Assembly: GCA_031425035.1 (NCBI GenBank)
Contig: JANPIN010000069.1
Span: 53,240 to 117,239 of the forward strand
Length of the DNA stretch: 64,000 bases
Direction of reading: 5' to 3'
Source: M3007 sp031425035
GTDB lineage: Bacteria; Bacteroidota; Bacteroidia; Chitinophagales; Saprospiraceae
Shown here: one piece after another, positions 62,201 through 64,000 of the stretch
How positions within the stretch are numbered: the stretch's first letter is position 1
How the letters are laid out: the number at the start of each line of letters is the position of its first letter
Notes under the pieces: generated by a model
The model's database searches: none
What the model saw: the letters and a program-made list of their open reading frames with translations, nothing else
Told to the model about the DNA's origin: nothing
Program-made: the position numbers and the translations under genes

Positions 62201-63772
62201 ACCGACGGCAGCGGCAATACAGGAACTTGTTCTTTTGTCGTCACCGTTGCTGACCAAACGGTTCCGACGATTACTTGTCCTGCAAATGCAACCGTAGCCG
62301 CAGGCGCAGCTTGCACGGCAACGCTGGCTTCCTACACCGCTGCAGCAACCGCGACGGATAACTGTACGGCCAACCCGACTAAAACACAAAGCCCGGCGGC
62401 TGGAACGACTTTTAATACCGGTCCGCACCCAATAACCCTAAGCGCGACTGACGGCGCCAACAACACCGGCACTTGTTCGTTTACGGTGACCGTTACTGAC
62501 CAAACGCCACCGACCATCACTTGTCCGGCTAACACGATCGTAGCTGCCGGGGCCGCTTGTACGGCCAGCCTGGCAAGTTATACTGCCGCAGCGACGGCCA
62601 GCGATAACTGCACGGCCAGTCCAACCAAAACGCAAAGTCCGGCAGCGGGAACAACCATTTCCGGCACACAAGTGGTCACCCTCTCCGCAACCGATGCCAG
62701 CAGCAATACCGGTACCTGTTCATTTACGGTGACCGTTACTGACCAAACGCCACCGACCATCACTTGTCCGGCCAACACCATTGTAGCGGCGGGTGCCGGT
62801 TGCTCGGCCACTTTGGCTTCGTATACCGCTGCGGCAACCGCGACCGATAACTGCACAGCTAACCCGACCAAAACGCAAAGCCCGGTTTCGGGAACGACCA
62901 TCACCGGTTCGCAGGTGGTGACTTTGACCGCCACCGATGGCGCAAACAACACGGCTACCTGCTCGTTCACGGTAACGGTGGCCGACCAAACGGCACCGAC
63001 CATCAGCTGTCCGGCCAACACGACCGTAGCTGCCGGCGCAGGTTGCTCGGCAACACTGGCTTCCTATACCGCTGCGGCTACCGCAACGGATAACTGCACG
63101 GCCAACCCGACCAAAACGCAGAGCCCGGTTTCGGGAACGACCATCACCGGTTCGCAGGTCGTGACTTTGACCGCGACCGATGGCGCAAACAACACGGCTA
63201 CCTGCTCGTTCACGGTCACGGTGGCCGACCAAACGCCACCAACCATCAGCTGTCCGGCCAACACGACCGTAGCTGCCGGCGCAGGTTGCTCGGCAACACT
63301 GGCTTCCTACACGGCGGCCGCTACCGCGACGGATAACTGCACGGCCAATCCGACCAAAACGCAAAGCCCGGCTTCGGGAACTACTATCACCGGTTCGCAG
63401 GTCGTGACTTTGACCGCTACTGATGGCGCGAATAACACGGCTACCTGCTCGTTCACGGTAACGGTGGCCGACCAAACGCCACCGACCATCAGCTGTCCGG
63501 CCAACACCACGGTAGCTGCCGGCGCCGGTTGCTCGGCAACACTGGCTTCCTACACGGCGGCCGCTACCGCGACGGATAACTGCACGGCCAATCCGACCAA
63601 AACGCAAAGCCCGGTTTCGGGAACGACCATCACCGGTTCGCAGGTGGTGACTTTGACCGCTACTGATGGCGCGAATAACACGGCTACCTGCTCGTTCACG
63701 GTCACGGTCGCGGATCAAACGGCGCCGAGCATTACTTGTCCGGCAAATACCACGGTCGCCGCAGCGGTGTAG
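59246..63772 (+). CDS. giant HYR/SprB surface protein, 3' end disrupted at an inversion junction
   Basis: The 1,508 visible residues start with a signal peptide (MSHLKSIQRLIPLLFLVLAGVVSTQA). A CSLREA/choice-of-anchor beta-helix domain follows (TGSGSLRNAIAAAVSGDIIVF ... DIGAYELQSAP, about 1-370). Next are three SprB repeats (GTYNVTVTSTGGCTATASATV) and then eleven full HYR domains plus the beginning of a twelfth (TITCPANATVAAGAACTATL). HYR copies 8 to 11 are nearly identical 81-aa units. Translation ends at an in-frame TAG created where the repeat flips to the opposite strand, so no T9SS sorting domain is reached. The real gene probably continues, and this end should be treated as incomplete. 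I chose the start at 59246 because the signal peptide begins there. Confidence 0.8.
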   Translation: MSHLKSIQRLIPLLFLVLAGVVSTQAATITVTNSSNTGSGSLRNAIAAAVSGDIIVFSGVSTVSLTSGELLIDKNLSINGGSGVTINRLSGSSFRVFHISNNAIVTLSNLTITNGYNAVSGGAVQNDVGCTVTLNTCVLSGNSSGIQGGTIENDAFLTLINCTVTNSTSPGIGGAIVSFGPGSTTITGCTFSDITSNSGLGAVETRNSGSAISITNSTFSNNTNSALIIASNGTTNTLTNCTITDNGTGLSVAGTTVTLKNCIIADNNFDITDGNVSASSSYNLIGTGGSGGLVNGVNNNQVGVVNPGLAALASNGGLTQTHALTNCSPAINAGTNSGAPSTDQRGSPRPFGGTGDIGAYELQSAPANMSVTAVATNVLCNGANTGSIDLTITNGTAPYTYSWSGSGSGTDPRINLTAGTYNVTVTSTGGCTATASATVTQPSVITVTGVVTNPSCNGAATGSINLTVSGGTGAYTYAWSGTGSGSDPRTGLAAGPYTVTVTDANGCTKTNSFTVTEPAAMVITPTVTNATCGSANGSISLVVSGGASPYSYAWSGTGSGTNPRTGLAPATYTVTVTDNAGCTKTSSSTVTSVDAVPPTITCPANQTLAAGAACTATLPDYTSLATANDNCGTPTVTQNPAVGAVRNLGPTTVTLTATDGAANTATCAFTVTVTDQTLPNITCPSSINAGNTAGQCSIVLSFTAPVGTDNCSGPTTIQTTGLPSGSAFPVGVTTNTFRVTDGAGNTRTCTFTVTVNDVQTPSISCPANIAVNTASNSCTAVVTYTAPVGTDNCSGATTTRTTGLASGSSFPLGVTTNTFRVTDASGNSTSCTFNVTVSDQTAPSITCPANSSVTADANGNYTLTSFTGAATASDNCTANPTKTQSPAVGTVFGTGMQTITLTATDASNNSSTCSFVLTITPGCGAPTVSCPGNVTVPAGANCTASLANYLPSATVSGGCGTSTLTQAPAVGTTLAAGPNTITMTATDGSGNTGTCSFVVTVADQTVPTITCPANATVAAGAACTATLASYTAAATATDNCTANPTKTQSPAAGTTFNTGPHPITLSATDGANNTGTCSFTVTVTDQTPPTITCPANTIVAAGAACTASLASYTAAATASDNCTASPTKTQSPAAGTTISGTQVVTLSATDASSNTGTCSFTVTVTDQTPPTITCPANTIVAAGAGCSATLASYTAAATATDNCTANPTKTQSPVSGTTITGSQVVTLTATDGANNTATCSFTVTVADQTAPTISCPANTTVAAGAGCSATLASYTAAATATDNCTANPTKTQSPVSGTTITGSQVVTLTATDGANNTATCSFTVTVADQTPPTISCPANTTVAAGAGCSATLASYTAAATATDNCTANPTKTQSPASGTTITGSQVVTLTATDGANNTATCSFTVTVADQTPPTISCPANTTVAAGAGCSATLASYTAAATATDNCTANPTKTQSPVSGTTITGSQVVTLTATDGANNTATCSFTVTVADQTAPSITCPANTTVAAAV
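62750..63764 (+). repeat. near-identical tandem HYR repeats, 243-bp period
   Basis: CCGGCCAACAC-type landmarks occur at 63011, 63254 and 63497, exactly 243 bp (81 codons) apart. The copies differ only at scattered third-codon positions and at alternating DQTAPT/DQTPPT. Such a high identity makes the region prone to recombination and to misassembly. Confidence 0.85.
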
Positions 63773-64000
63773 GAAGCCAAAGTGGCCGAACAGGCGGCGC
63801 CGGCAGCGACCGTGGTGTTGGCCGGACAGCTGATGGTCGGTGGCGTTTGGTCGGCCACCGTGACCGTGAACGAGCAGGTAGCCGTGTTGTTTGCGCCATC
63901 GGTGGCGGTCAAAGTCACCACCTGCGAACCAGTGATGGTCGTTCCGGAACCCGGGCGATGCGTGTTGGTCGGGTTGGACGTGCAGTTATCCGTTGCGGGC
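63758..64000 (-). repeat. inverted HYR repeat copy at the window end
   Basis: From the 7-base junction GCCGCAG (63758-63764) onward, the plus strand is the reverse complement of the same HYR repeat. The minus strand from about 63921 down reads VTLTATDGANNTATC ... TISCPANTTVAAGAACSATLASYTAAAT before running antisense into the plus-oriented copy. It is either a true inversion or a chimeric/misassembled contig end. I annotate no gene on it. Confidence 0.8.

Noticed and set aside
62720..63718. 332-codon minus-strand open frame opposite the HYR repeats
   Set aside because: It simply repeats with the 81-codon HYR period and is Arg/Gly/Ser-rich. It is a shadow of the repeat, not a gene.

Overview
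The window looks like a chromosomal segment of a Bacteroidota bacterium, probably Saprospiria-like (inference). The reasons are type IX secretion (T9SS) type A C-terminal sorting domains, SprB, HYR, GEVED and Calx-beta repeat adhesins, promoter boxes matching TAnnTTTG, a hybrid two-component regulator, and a rhodopsin paired with a Brp/Blh carotene dioxygenase. Base composition is near 50% GC, except for clearly AT-rich islands at about 28.5-29.0 kb, 31.9-35.0 kb, parts of hsdS, and 41.2-42.8 kb.

Layout. 0-10.8 kb is a housekeeping and metabolic stretch: the 3' end of a T9SS cargo gene, a GH18 chitinase-like protein, a DsbA/FrnE oxidoreductase, a GNAT acetyltransferase, a pentapeptide-repeat protein, an outer-membrane barrel, an acyl-CoA carboxylase carboxyltransferase, a lipoprotein, a phototrophy pair (blh and a DTE-type proton-pumping rhodopsin with a glycine at the carotenoid-antenna fenestration position) and a methyltransferase. 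11.3-26.6 kb is an island of three very large secreted repeat proteins plus a decayed paralogue; the last protein (about 2,900 aa) is built from a roughly 1.9-kb higher-order repeat of four Calx-beta domains plus one GEVED domain. 26.9-28.0 kb holds a DUF3037/HipA-like kinase pair, followed by an AT-rich array of 24 units of 21 bp.

29.5-45.1 kb is a defence and mobile island. It has a REP-associated tyrosine transposase (RAYT) bounded by inverted hairpins, then a cluster of the same hairpins enclosing two extra copies of a 108-bp piece of the neighbouring HNH nuclease gene. Next come that HNH gene, an AT-rich metallophosphoesterase-NTPase fusion, a type I restriction-modification operon (hsdM-hsdS-hsdR), an ankyrin/SPOR-like lipoprotein, a gene of unknown function, DUF4259, and a xisI/xisH pair in which xisH is fused to a DUF4259 fragment.

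45.2-54.8 kb carries a flavin-type stress protein, an L,D-transpeptidase, and a five-gene set related to the planctomycete PSCyt/PSD1-DUF1501 cassettes: haem c domains, a DUF1501 protein, an NHL-type propeller, and two proteins with chitobiase-like C-terminal domains. A large hybrid sensor kinase/AraC regulator converges on it and may control it. 59.2-63.8 kb is another giant HYR/SprB surface protein. Its tandem repeat flips orientation at about 63,758-63,764 and the last 236 bases are reverse-complemented repeat, so the window end is either a true inversion or an assembly chimera.

I saw no rRNA, no convincing tRNA and no CRISPR array. All family names come from reading translated sequence by eye; no database search was run.
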